A stretch of 64,000 bases of DNA from Chryseobacterium sp. CY350 (GTDB lineage: Bacteria; Bacteroidota; Bacteroidia; Flavobacteriales; Weeksellaceae). Within the stretch, counting starts at the first letter, position 1. Every line of letters begins with the position of its first letter. Of this stretch, positions 38,907 through 49,400 are shown piece by piece. The stretch covers positions 124,001 to 188,000 of the forward strand of contig NZ_CP116034.1 in NCBI RefSeq assembly GCF_027945075.1, in the 5' to 3' direction. The notes beneath the pieces are model-generated. The model was not told where the DNA came from. It worked only from the letters and a program-made list of their open reading frames with translations, and searched no databases. The translations under genes and the position numbers were made by a program.

Positions 38907-41900
38907 ATGATTTGGAGTAAGTTTTTAACGTACGGATATGATTCAAATGCCGCATTTGAAACACTATGTAATCATCTTTTTGAAAATTATCTTATCCGCA
39001 CTGAAAAGGAGAATCTTTTGAAGTTCCGCGTTGTAAATGGAGCGGCGGGAGACGGTGGGGTGGAAGCTTATGGTTTGCTTGGTGACGGAAAAATACTAGC
39101 AGTTCAAGCAAAGTGGTTTAGAGATTCATTGGGAAAAGACCAGTTTAAGCAAATAAAAAAGTCCATCGATACAGCATTAACACTCCGTCCCCAAATTGTT
39201 AATTATATAATTTGTATTCCACGAGACATTGCATCTGTTAAATTTGGAAGGGGAGCGAAAGGGGAGCAAAAAAAACCAATTGCAAACCATGAAGATAGTT
39301 TTGTCGATGATTTTAATAATGAAATTAAATCTCTTTATCCAACACTAAGTCTTACATGGTGGTTTGATCACGATATAAATTCACAGCTTTTACAACCAGG
39401 TAATGAAGGGATTCGGAAGTTTTGGTTCGATAGAGAATTAATTTCTTTACAAGAACTGAGAAAATTATTTGAAATGGCTAAGATTGGTTGGCTGCATCAA
39501 CGATATATTCCAGAGCTACACGCACAAGGTGTTATACATGATGCAGTCGAAGAGATAAAATTTTCGCAAAGTTTTCGTAATCCTCTGCAATCACAATTGT
39601 TGTTACAAAAACAACAGTTGCAAAATAATACAAAAATAATCGAAGAATTTATAAACAGTGGGCTTTCAAATGATACAACTGAACACCATCTTAATCTTTT
39701 TTTAAACAACATTGAGCTTGAGTGTGACAATCTTAAAAATGTTATTGATGCCTTGAAAATTGGAAATGATCAATTTGTTCCGGAAATAATTCCAGACTTC
39801 GATCGTACTATTTTACTGGCAGAATTAGAAAATATGAAGCCAAGAAATGGTCAATACAACACACTGTTAAATTTAGAAAACTCTTTAGATTATTACGCTC
39901 AATTTAAGAAGCAAAAACTTTGTGCTATGTTTCCAGGGGCAGTGCGTTTGATATTGGGAGATCCGGGAACTGGAAAAACCCACGGATTGGCCAATGCCGT
40001 TGATCAACATATTGAACAATCAACCCCCGCAATAATTATACAGGCAAAAAATGCAAATAATAAGGGATGGACAGAATTACTTTCAAGCACCCTCTCTCTT
40101 CCAGGATGGTCAAGCAACGAGATTTTAGGAGCACTGCAAGCCCTTACTATCGCATCAGATCATCAAAAAGCAAAAGAATTAAAAAAAGGTGAAGAACTGT
40201 CAATGGAAAACTCAAAAGTTTTAATTTGCATTGATGGAGTAGAAGAGGATATTGGAAAAGAACAAATATGGTACACCCGAATTCGTGAATCCGTATTACT
40301 ATCTAAAGAATTTCCAAGGATTAGGTTTGTATTTTCTGGCAGAAATTATTTTCATAAAAGTAATCAAGATCCTACCGATTATTCCTTTGCAGCAGTTCTT
40401 CTTCCTCAAGAAGGTGATGTTCCTGTATGGAGTGTTGCACAGAAGTATTTTAGTGAAAACAACTTCAACATTAAAATTGGAAATCTTAACAGGATTCGAG
40501 GAATTGATTCCCTTTTTGCCTTACGTCTTTTCTGTGATAAGTACGAGGGGCAAACTTTGAATGATGACGAATTAGTACTTACAACAACATATGACTTGCT
40601 ACAGTCCAAGATCAATATGATGGAAGAAGTTTTTGTTGAAACCTCAACATCAAGAATAAACGGCGGTGTAACTCCGATCTTTGATACTCTTCTCTCGTTA
40701 TCAGACTGTTTTTTTATTGATAAAGAGATTTCTCATGAAAGAGCTAGTGCTATTGTCAAAGAAACGGTTGGAAATTATATACCGACCCATAACGAAATAT
40801 TAGATTTTCTTGTTAATAATGGGCTTCTGATTCGTCAACAATATATTCAAAAGATTCATGGCTTGGAAAAGAGAGTATTTTCTTATACAATGATCAACAA
40901 TTCAGCCATTGAACTAATCATTGCCAGCAGACTTGCTAACGAAATTTCATCAGGAAAAATTGAAGATATTCCAAATATTTATCTTATTGAAGACTCTAAA
41001 GGAAATACTTCTGCAAATCTCGTATTGCAGACCGCAATTGACCGTATTTTTCTACTTTACAATAAACTTGCAGGAGATGAGGGATTTGTTTTGAAGGGCG
41101 TTGATGAAGATAGTGTTTTGGAAATGAGATTAAAGGCCTTGACTCATTCCAGTAGAGAGCAATTTAATAAATATGCAGATGAAATAAAAACGATGGTGCT
41201 GTCAGGAGGCCGTAGTCAAGCTTATGCACTTCAATATCTCATTTTACCATCAAGTCGTTATAATCAAAACTTTTTTGGAGGAATTTTTATGCATGAAATA
41301 TTATATGAATTGGACAATGTTTTTTCAAGGGATCAAATTTGGTCCGGGCTAGACGAAAATGAAAAGCGTTCATCTGCAAAAAATCAAAAAATTGTTAATC
41401 CAATAAAATTTGCGCTGCTTAATTTCTTGGGTTCTGATCTAACACTTTCTCCTTATGCTCTGTTTGACGAAACACCTTTGATTTTGGCATGGTCTCTTTC
41501 TAATCTAGATCAGGAATTTAGAGAAAAAGCTAGAAATTCTTTGGCTGTGTGGGCATTACAACAACCAACAGAATTTAAAAAGTTGCTAGATCTAATATTT
41601 AAAAATAATGACCCCCAAATTCAAGCGGATTTGTCATCTGTTATGATTGCACTTGCTGCTAATCTAAAGGATCCAGATGCTATCCAAGAATTGGCTAAAT
41701 CGTCTCTACAAAATGTTTTTTCCCAAAAGCAACAATATAGAAATGTGCTTATAAGGCAAGGAATGAGAGCAATTGTAGAAAGAGGCTATCAATTCAGACT
41801 AATTACATCCGGAGAAGTTGAAATATGCAGACCTAAGTTAATTGAAGAAAAAGAGTTATTGCTGCTTGATAGAGATGCTATGGATGGTGGCGAAGAATTT

Positions 41901-43211
41901 TACCCTATCGTTCATGATCTTGCATGGTATGTGCTGAAGAAATCTTTTGAAAACTTTTTGGAGTATCCAAGTTCCCGTGGAGAGGATGAGTTAATAGATA
42001 ATGATAGCAAATCAGCTAAAGCATTGATGGAATTATATCGCCAACGTGAAAATGATAAAGAAATATTTGCATATACTTGGGCAATGGGTGCAGCCATTTC
42101 ATATATCAAAAGTTTAGGATTCAATAGAACAAAAGGTAATGGCTTTACTGAATCCTCGCATGGTAGTAAAAGCAGGTTATTTACCTGCGAAGAAAAATAT
42201 ACCTGGCTTGCTGTATATTATCTCCAAGGATATTTAGCAGATTATGTTTCTTTCAATGACTATGGAGCTGAACGATTAGTTACGGACTATTCTATTTTAA
42301 CAGCTATACCAAATCCTGCTGAATCTAAAATCTTTCAAAAAGCTATAGTTCAGGAGGACTATTTTCCTAATTGGATCATCAAAGGTAAGCTCGTCGGTGA
42401 AATTGAAAATGACAAAGATGTTGGATCATTTATAAAGTCGACCGTTAATAATGAACCTAATTTAGATTTTAACGAATGGATTAACTTTAAACTTTCAGAT
42501 TTCTATAATTCAGCTGATGAGTCTGACTTTGTTGCGCTATATAACTCAACAACTGTCCATGACTCCAATGAGTACGTTTTAGGTAAGATTTCTGTTACTG
42601 CAGGGATAATAAAGAAGGATGTTAATAATAGCATTTCAGATCCTCGAAAACAAATTTCGTGTGCTGATAATTTAAAAGATTTGCATGCTCGACCGGATAC
42701 AGACATATATAGCAACCCTTCCAGCTTAATGTGGATGGACTGGATAGAAGAAACAGAAAGTGACCAAGAATTTATATCTGCTAATGATTATCAATGTCAA
42801 ATACTATCTTGTGTTACAAGTGTTACAAGTGAGACAGTAGATGGTGAAGAATATAATGAAATACCTTCAAAAGAGGTTAGAAAAAGATTAGGTATAACTA
42901 ACTTTATCGGTCAAAAATTTTTAAACACCGAAGGGCGAACTGTCGGATTCCTACATAAGAAAAGAGATGAACGTTACAATTCACAGGAAATTCTCGTTGT
43001 AGAAAAAGAAACTTTGTTTGAAACTCTCGAACGTGATAATCTTGAATTAGTCTGGTTTATTGAATATTTTCAAAGAACAAATAACAGCAACCCTCGGGCA
43101 AATCAAACTGCATTTACACAAAAGACAAGAAAGTACTTTATAAAACAAAGAGATGGGCTTTTTCATTCTGTAAAGTTTTGGGATGCTATTTTTTCTAACA
43201 GAGATAATTAA
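38907..43211 (+). CDS. Mrr-like nuclease-STAND NTPase
   Basis: 1434 residues. The N-terminal ~190 residues are a PD-(D/E)xK (Mrr-type) nuclease: FETLCNHLFENY helix, then GDGGVEAYG (about 48-56) and AVQAKWF (about 64-70) as the metal-binding Asp/Glu and Gln-x-Lys. A STAND NTPase follows with Walker A LILGDPGTGKTHGLA near residue 352 and Walker B VLICIDGVEE near 440, then RFVFSGRNYF as a sensor-like strand. The C-terminal ~800 residues are helical repeats. It is like the nuclease-bearing Avs proteins that cut DNA on sensing a phage protein. It is separated from the upstream operon by 234 bases and probably works alone. Confidence 0.85.
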   Translation: MIWSKFLTYGYDSNAAFETLCNHLFENYLIRTEKENLLKFRVVNGAAGDGGVEAYGLLGDGKILAVQAKWFRDSLGKDQFKQIKKSIDTALTLRPQIVNYIICIPRDIASVKFGRGAKGEQKKPIANHEDSFVDDFNNEIKSLYPTLSLTWWFDHDINSQLLQPGNEGIRKFWFDRELISLQELRKLFEMAKIGWLHQRYIPELHAQGVIHDAVEEIKFSQSFRNPLQSQLLLQKQQLQNNTKIIEEFINSGLSNDTTEHHLNLFLNNIELECDNLKNVIDALKIGNDQFVPEIIPDFDRTILLAELENMKPRNGQYNTLLNLENSLDYYAQFKKQKLCAMFPGAVRLILGDPGTGKTHGLANAVDQHIEQSTPAIIIQAKNANNKGWTELLSSTLSLPGWSSNEILGALQALTIASDHQKAKELKKGEELSMENSKVLICIDGVEEDIGKEQIWYTRIRESVLLSKEFPRIRFVFSGRNYFHKSNQDPTDYSFAAVLLPQEGDVPVWSVAQKYFSENNFNIKIGNLNRIRGIDSLFALRLFCDKYEGQTLNDDELVLTTTYDLLQSKINMMEEVFVETSTSRINGGVTPIFDTLLSLSDCFFIDKEISHERASAIVKETVGNYIPTHNEILDFLVNNGLLIRQQYIQKIHGLEKRVFSYTMINNSAIELIIASRLANEISSGKIEDIPNIYLIEDSKGNTSANLVLQTAIDRIFLLYNKLAGDEGFVLKGVDEDSVLEMRLKALTHSSREQFNKYADEIKTMVLSGGRSQAYALQYLILPSSRYNQNFFGGIFMHEILYELDNVFSRDQIWSGLDENEKRSSAKNQKIVNPIKFALLNFLGSDLTLSPYALFDETPLILAWSLSNLDQEFREKARNSLAVWALQQPTEFKKLLDLIFKNNDPQIQADLSSVMIALAANLKDPDAIQELAKSSLQNVFSQKQQYRNVLIRQGMRAIVERGYQFRLITSGEVEICRPKLIEEKELLLLDRDAMDGGEEFYPIVHDLAWYVLKKSFENFLEYPSSRGEDELIDNDSKSAKALMELYRQRENDKEIFAYTWAMGAAISYIKSLGFNRTKGNGFTESSHGSKSRLFTCEEKYTWLAVYYLQGYLADYVSFNDYGAERLVTDYSILTAIPNPAESKIFQKAIVQEDYFPNWIIKGKLVGEIENDKDVGSFIKSTVNNEPNLDFNEWINFKLSDFYNSADESDFVALYNSTTVHDSNEYVLGKISVTAGIIKKDVNNSISDPRKQISCADNLKDLHARPDTDIYSNPSSLMWMDWIEETESDQEFISANDYQCQILSCVTSVTSETVDGEEYNEIPSKEVRKRLGITNFIGQKFLNTEGRTVGFLHKKRDERYNSQEILVVEKETLFETLERDNLELVWFIEYFQRTNNSNPRANQTAFTQKTRKYFIKQRDGLFHSVKFWDAIFSNRDN

Positions 43212-43406
43212 CAGGTATTTAATTTACTGAGTTAATAGCCAAGTTTTCCCAATTATTACATTAAATAATATTTCAGTAAAATTATTAGCTACTTCATCCT
43301 TTTTAAAATCTCGAATAGTTCAGTAAATACTAAAGATGAGGAATTTCTATCCACACTAGAAAAGAAAATAGTATAGGAGGTCAATGAATCTAATTTTTAG
43401 TCAAAA

Positions 43407-43429
43407 TATATTTGCAATATGTATTTTTG
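43407..43429 (+). promoter_or_regulatory. Promoter region of the 43.4 kb gene
   Basis: Two TAnnTTTG -7-like elements, TATATTTG (43407-43414) and TATTTTTG (43422-43429), lie 17-32 bases before the start. The gene therefore probably has its own promoter rather than being read from upstream. Confidence 0.5.
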
Positions 43430-43445
43430 TTTTAACAAGTAATCC

Positions 43446-46337
43446 ATGATGAATAAACCTATTTTCCCCGAATTCTTTATAAATAAGTTTTTGTATGATT
43501 TTAAATTATCTGCTGTGCCCAATATTCGGAGAATAAAAAATCTCGTTGAATCACTTATTAGAGAGTTGGAGTCTGGAAAGTTCGGTAGTTTAAAAGAAGA
43601 GGAGATAAAATCAAGATTTGTTACTACTTTTTTTGGAGATATCTTAAACTTCAATTACGGAAATGCTCACACGTGGATGTTGCGGGAAGAGAAAAAATCG
43701 TTAACAGACGGTACCAAGCCCGATGCGGTTCTAGGTTATTTTTATGCTGATAAAGAGAAAGATGAAGTTAGAGTTGTCATAGAGGTAAAGGATGCAAATA
43801 CTAATCTGGACGAAAAACAAAAACGGGAAAAGAGTATTTCGGCAGTTGAACAGGGATTTAATTATGCACATAAGACCGGTGGGGACTGTAAATGGGTTGT
43901 TGTTACCAATATTAATGAAATCAGGTTCTACAGATCACAAGATAGTTCGAAATATCAGGTTTACCTTTTAAAAGAATTAAACAATGAAGATAAACTGAAG
44001 GAACTTTTATTTCTATTTCATAACGATAGATTTATAAAATATGACCTTACTAAGAGATCTAATACAGATACGCTGTTCGAACTTTCAAAAGATCAATCAA
44101 AAACTGAAAGTGAGAACCTTAATATTATTGATAAAATTTACTATTCACTTAAAAGGTTTGAAGAGTTTGGTTTTGTAAGTCCAGATTATCTTGCTTCTAT
44201 AAAGCCTTTTAATATTTTGGATGAATATGTATGGCATTACCATGATGATAAGCTTTTTACGATCAATCCAGATATTTATACACTATTGACCAAAATTTCT
44301 GTGGATGGAAGAGAGATTAGTTTCTCGGATTCTTTAATAACAGAATTGGAAGGAATAGATATTAATGAAGCGATGGAAAGATTAAGATGGTCGTTCAAAT
44401 TTCTGAATAAATGTATGATAACTGAAATTCACGCAGTTCGTGACTATCAGTTAGAATTAAGACGGAAAAAAGGTGTTATTGGGGTTTCAAAGACTCATAT
44501 TTTCAGCTGTGAGGATGACAATATAGTAGAAGTAGGTATTGATTTAAGTGTTGATGACACTGTCTGTGACTGCATGATTTGTAATTACAGAAATTTTGAT
44601 TTTGACAAACTTATTAGAAAACTAAAGCAGGCCGATGGAAACTTGGATTACCTTACAATGGAGTATGCCTTTGGAAATTTTTTGGTATCTTCGAATAACT
44701 ACAGAACATCCTATTTTATTTTAAATGAAATAAGGAATTTGACAAAAATTAGTCCTGAAAAGGGAGTGACATATTTTCTAGCTGCGCTGAATACCACTTT
44801 TTTATATCACCTGATTCAGATGTCATCATTGGAAGATACGAAAGAAATCCGAAGCAACATGAGAGCAATCGATATGGATAAGTTGCTTTATAATGAGTTG
44901 GAATTTTATATCGAAAGGGATGTGCTAGATTACTTAAAGAAAGTGAAGGATGACGATCTTATTGATAAAAGTCTGGATACTGTAAATAAGCTCCTCGAGC
45001 AAGTTATTGCATTAAAGAAACTGATTGATGACGGAGGGTCTCAAACAGGTCCAGACTATGCGTACAATCTGCTTTTAAATTATGAGAAATGCTTCAGGCA
45101 TCACTATGGCAATTCCATTTTTTATGTGAAATTTGATAAATACAAGAAGATCACTGCGCTCACTCTGCAGGCTTTAATGATCAGCTATAATACTGCGGGG
45201 TATGGACTTCAATATTTCAATGATTTTATCCTGACAGAAAGTATATTACATATCCCTTCTGCTAAACTACGGGAAATACTTTCTAAACAGGATATGATAG
45301 AAGTTGATCAGAAAAGCATAGATAAGCTGCTATTAAAACTGAACAATCTTTTGAGCAGTTTTATAAAAGATGGTTTCTTTAGTGATTTTGCTAAAAATGA
45401 AATTGTAGCGATTCAACTTGAAAATTGGAATTTTGGGCAACAATACAATACTATTTTTACAAATATTTTCACCGTTCTTTCAAGATTAGATCTGAAGAAA
45501 GAACAATTTGCACCACTGATCAAAACTTTAACAGGTTTCTTGGATGTAGAGGACAATCTGGCTCATTATAATATAAAAGAGCTCGAAAATTTTATAATCA
45601 AGCGTGGAGATTTATTTGAAGAAAAAGATCTGGAATCTATTTTAAATATTGCGATCAGAAGGGATAAAATTCATAATCACAAGTATGAAGGTCTAATAAG
45701 AAATATACCGAAAGCCTTTTTAAGGCATAAGCCACAATACAAATACTCCAACATAAATTTAATTAACAGACTGCTTTTGAATTGTCAACGAGAGGATGGA
45801 ACATTTAAGAATTTCAGAAAAGCTATTAATTTGGCTCAAATCGTAGATGATTCTTGTAAGAAAATTTTATACGGTGCATTCACGGATTTTCTTGACATGC
45901 AATTTGATGACGAATTCTATAAATTATTGCTACATGCTGGAGTAATTAAATTTGATGAAGGAGATTATTTTGAGATGTATCTTAATTATGTCAATAATAG
46001 AATAGGTTACAGAGATTTTAAGTTAGAGTCCGTAGAATCAATCAATTTGTCTTTTCTGAATTTTATTCTTCTTATATCCAAACTTGAAATTGACGTTGAG
46101 TTAGTATATTTTGAAAAATTAATAGGTTTAAGCATTTTTGAAAAGTGGCTTTTGAATCCGAAGAAATTTGATTATCAATTTTTTGACTCCAATTGGCTAA
46201 TATTGGTTGTTGAATATCCGAATTTTCTTAAACGTTTATCAGATATTCCTGATATTGCTATTGCTATTGAACAACGACTAGAAAGAGATTTTCATTCATC
46301 TTTGGCGGAAATTAAGTACAAATTTTTAAAAAAATGA
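43446..46337 (+). CDS. PD-(D/E)xK nuclease with long unrecognised C-terminal region
   Basis: 963 residues. The N-terminal ~190 residues look like the HsdR_N/type IIG nuclease domain: GSLKEEEIKSRFVTTFFGDIL, then KPDAVLGYF (about 91-99), VVIEVKDAN (about 110-118) and VEQGFNYAH; these supply D and E-x-K. No methyltransferase or helicase motif follows. Around residues 373-380 there is a CDCMICNYRNFDF cluster, an iron or zinc-like pair, ahead of a helical C-terminal half that I cannot assign. A second in-frame ATG is at 43449. The next gene (caspase-helicase) is 83 bases downstream, but has its own promoter-like element. Likely a defence protein. Confidence 0.75.
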   Translation: MMNKPIFPEFFINKFLYDFKLSAVPNIRRIKNLVESLIRELESGKFGSLKEEEIKSRFVTTFFGDILNFNYGNAHTWMLREEKKSLTDGTKPDAVLGYFYADKEKDEVRVVIEVKDANTNLDEKQKREKSISAVEQGFNYAHKTGGDCKWVVVTNINEIRFYRSQDSSKYQVYLLKELNNEDKLKELLFLFHNDRFIKYDLTKRSNTDTLFELSKDQSKTESENLNIIDKIYYSLKRFEEFGFVSPDYLASIKPFNILDEYVWHYHDDKLFTINPDIYTLLTKISVDGREISFSDSLITELEGIDINEAMERLRWSFKFLNKCMITEIHAVRDYQLELRRKKGVIGVSKTHIFSCEDDNIVEVGIDLSVDDTVCDCMICNYRNFDFDKLIRKLKQADGNLDYLTMEYAFGNFLVSSNNYRTSYFILNEIRNLTKISPEKGVTYFLAALNTTFLYHLIQMSSLEDTKEIRSNMRAIDMDKLLYNELEFYIERDVLDYLKKVKDDDLIDKSLDTVNKLLEQVIALKKLIDDGGSQTGPDYAYNLLLNYEKCFRHHYGNSIFYVKFDKYKKITALTLQALMISYNTAGYGLQYFNDFILTESILHIPSAKLREILSKQDMIEVDQKSIDKLLLKLNNLLSSFIKDGFFSDFAKNEIVAIQLENWNFGQQYNTIFTNIFTVLSRLDLKKEQFAPLIKTLTGFLDVEDNLAHYNIKELENFIIKRGDLFEEKDLESILNIAIRRDKIHNHKYEGLIRNIPKAFLRHKPQYKYSNINLINRLLLNCQREDGTFKNFRKAINLAQIVDDSCKKILYGAFTDFLDMQFDDEFYKLLLHAGVIKFDEGDYFEMYLNYVNNRIGYRDFKLESVESINLSFLNFILLISKLEIDVELVYFEKLIGLSIFEKWLLNPKKFDYQFFDSNWLILVVEYPNFLKRLSDIPDIAIAIEQRLERDFHSSLAEIKYKFLKK

Positions 46338-46371
46338 GAGAAACCGTAAATTAATGTATTTTGGTTTTCGT

Positions 46372-46408
46372 TATATTTGTATGAATAGTGGTATATTAAA
46401 TACTATTC
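46372..46408 (+). promoter_or_regulatory. Promoter and inverted repeat before the caspase-helicase gene
   Basis: TATATTTG (46372-46379) fits the -7 element. Directly after it, GAATAGT (46383-46389) and ACTATTC (46402-46408) form an inverted repeat in the leader, 12 bases before the start codon. It could be an operator or an RNA hairpin that masks the start. Confidence 0.5.
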
Positions 46409-46420
46409 CTTTATATTCAA

Positions 46421-49400
46421 ATGAAAATCCACGGTATATTTATAGGCATTGATAGGTTTCAATCCCCTTCAATAAATTGGCTTTCTTGCGCAAGACGAGA
46501 TGCAGTTGCATTATATTCTTTATTTTCTGATAACCTTCAGGGAAATTTTCATTTGATGTTCGATGAAAATGCAACAAAAGATTCGATAGAATACCAAGTT
46601 AAAGAGCTATCCAATTGTGCAGAGGACGATATTGTAATATTTTCTTTTTCAGGACATGGTACAAATACCCATGAATTAGTAACCTATGATACAAATATTA
46701 ACGATATCGGCTCAACGACAATTGCTCTGGATACTTTAGCAGAATGGTTTAAAAATATTCCCGCAAGACAATTAATATGTATTATTGACTGCTGTTTTTC
46801 AGGAGGAATGGGAGCAAAAGCATTAGAGGTGAATTTTGCTTCAAGAGAATTTAAATCTGGAGAAGAACTAATAAAACAGTTTTCAGGTAGTGGCAGAGTT
46901 ATTTTAACTGCCTCAAAGGCTACCGAACCTGCATGGGAAAATGGAAAGTTAGGCCATGGTTTATTGACTTACCATCTGCTAGAGGCACTTCAAGGAGCAA
47001 ATGAAGTAAGAAAAGATCAAAAAATCGGCATATACCGTTTATTGGAGTATGTTACATCCAGTGTTAAGAACTCTGCTGGTGAATTAGGAGTTGAGCAAAA
47101 TCCCATGTTGTTAGGACAAATAACAGAAGAGATTAGTTTCCCTGTCTTTAAACCAGGTAAACTTTACAAAGAAGCCTTTCCAGAAAGAAACCTTTCATTG
47201 GTGGATGCAAGTATCGAATCCTTGCTGGAGTTTGGATTCCCTAGTGGCATTATAGAAGCATGGAAGTCTAAGATACCATCACTAAATCAATTGCAGGTAG
47301 ATGCAATTAATGATTATGGTATTCTTACGGGTAACCATCTTGTAGTTTCCGCACCTACATCTTCTGGTAAAACAATGATAGGAGAGCTTGCTGCTATATA
47401 TGGAGTTTTACAAAGAAAAAGAGCTGTATTTCTTCTTCCTCTAAAAGCATTGGTAAATGATAAGTTAAGGCATTTTGACGAGACATATGCATCTTTTGAT
47501 ATTAAAACAATCAAAGCTACAGGAGAAAGTGTCACTGATGATATTATACCATTGATGAGAGGACAGTATGATATATGTCTAATGACTTATGAAAAGTTTG
47601 CAGCCATTATATTAGCTAATCCTTATGTCCTTAATCAAATTGGAACTGTCATAGTAGATGAAGCTCAAATGATAGCTGATAAAAACAGAGGTTTAAATTT
47701 AGAGTTTATATTAACATTATTAAAACTCAAGCGTAGAGAAGGTACTGAACCTCAGATTATAGCTTTGTCAGCAGTAATTGGTGACTTAAATGGATTAGAA
47801 AGGTGGTTAGGTGGTCGTCTTTTATTACATACTGAAAGACCAATTCCTCTAAATGAAGGAATTATAAAACTTAATGGCGATTTTCGATATATTGAATCTG
47901 ATACAAGGAATGAAGGTACAACAAACCTGATAAGACCCAGTTTTAGGAAAGGATCTAGTCAGGATATTATAATCCCTTTGGTTCAGAAGTTGGTTAACGA
48001 AGGTAAAAACGTTATTGTTTTCCGAGAGACAAAATCAGAAGCACAAGCTTGTGCGATGTACTTGGCTAATAATTTAGATTTACGGCCAGCTTCTGATGCA
48101 ATCGATTCATTACCACAAAATGACCCTTCTGTTTCCACTCAGAAATTAATACAAACATTAAATAATGGAGTTGCTTTTCATATTTCGGATCTTGACGCTG
48201 AGGAAAGATCTGTTATAGAAGATCAATTCAGAAGCAAAGAATCAGGGTTAAAAGTAATAGTAGCTACTACAACTTTAGCTATGGGAGTTAATACTCCAGC
48301 TGAAGCGGTTATCATTTCTGGTCTAACTCATCCGGGTAATATTTCTTATTCAGTTTCTGAATATAAAAATATTATAGGTCGAGCAGGTCGATTAGGATTT
48401 GCTGATAGAGGATACTCTTTTTTGATTGCAACAACTTCAATAGCAGAACATACTTACTGGCAAGACTTTGTTTTGGGAAATCCAGAAGATATGCAATCTA
48501 ATTTTGTTTCAAAAAAGACAGATAGTCGCTCGTTGGTATTAAGAGTACTGGCTGCATCCAAGTCCAAAAGAGGAATGAGCAGGTCTGAAATTATTGGATT
48601 TTTAACAGAAAGTTTTGGGGCTTATCAAGAGAAAATAAAATATAACACATGGGACTGGAGCTCAAGAGATATTGATGACGCCTTAAATGAACTTACCTAT
48701 CATCAGCTAATCGAAATGGACGATGAAAGCTATTTTCATACCACTGCAATAGGAAAAATAGCCGGAGATTCAGGAATTGAAGTTGAATCTATTATCCGTA
48801 TTATTAGTACTTTGCAACAAATCCCTTCAGAGCTTATTTCTGATCCTGTATTATTGGGTATCACTCAACTTACTATAGAGTTACAGCAGGTGTATATGCC
48901 TATAAACAAAAAAAGCATTTATAAAGAGCCACATACATGGAGTGACGCCATACAAAGACAGCGAATTCCTTCTCAGTTGATAAATGCATTTTCAAGATAT
49001 TCAAAGGATAATATTGAGACTACATCGAAATCAAAGAAAACGATGGCTTGCCTACTTTGGGTAACAGATATGCAATTGGTGGAAATGGAGGCTCTTCTTA
49101 TGCAGCACAGTCGAGATAACTCTGCTGCAGGTGCAATACGAGCAATAGTTTCAAGAGTTTGTGATGTACTTCCTATTGTTGCTGGCATAACTGAAATACT
49201 AAAACCGGAGATTAAGCTAACAGAAAGAATTCCCAAATTACTTTTAAGATTAGAACTAGGTGTTCCGTCGTCTATTATAGAACTAGCAAAAGTTTTAGGA
49301 AGAACTTTAAATCGCGGTGAATATCTTGAATTATTGAAAAGAAAAATAATGACTACTGATCAGTTTAATGCTACTGATGAGCGAATTTTATTAGAGATAT

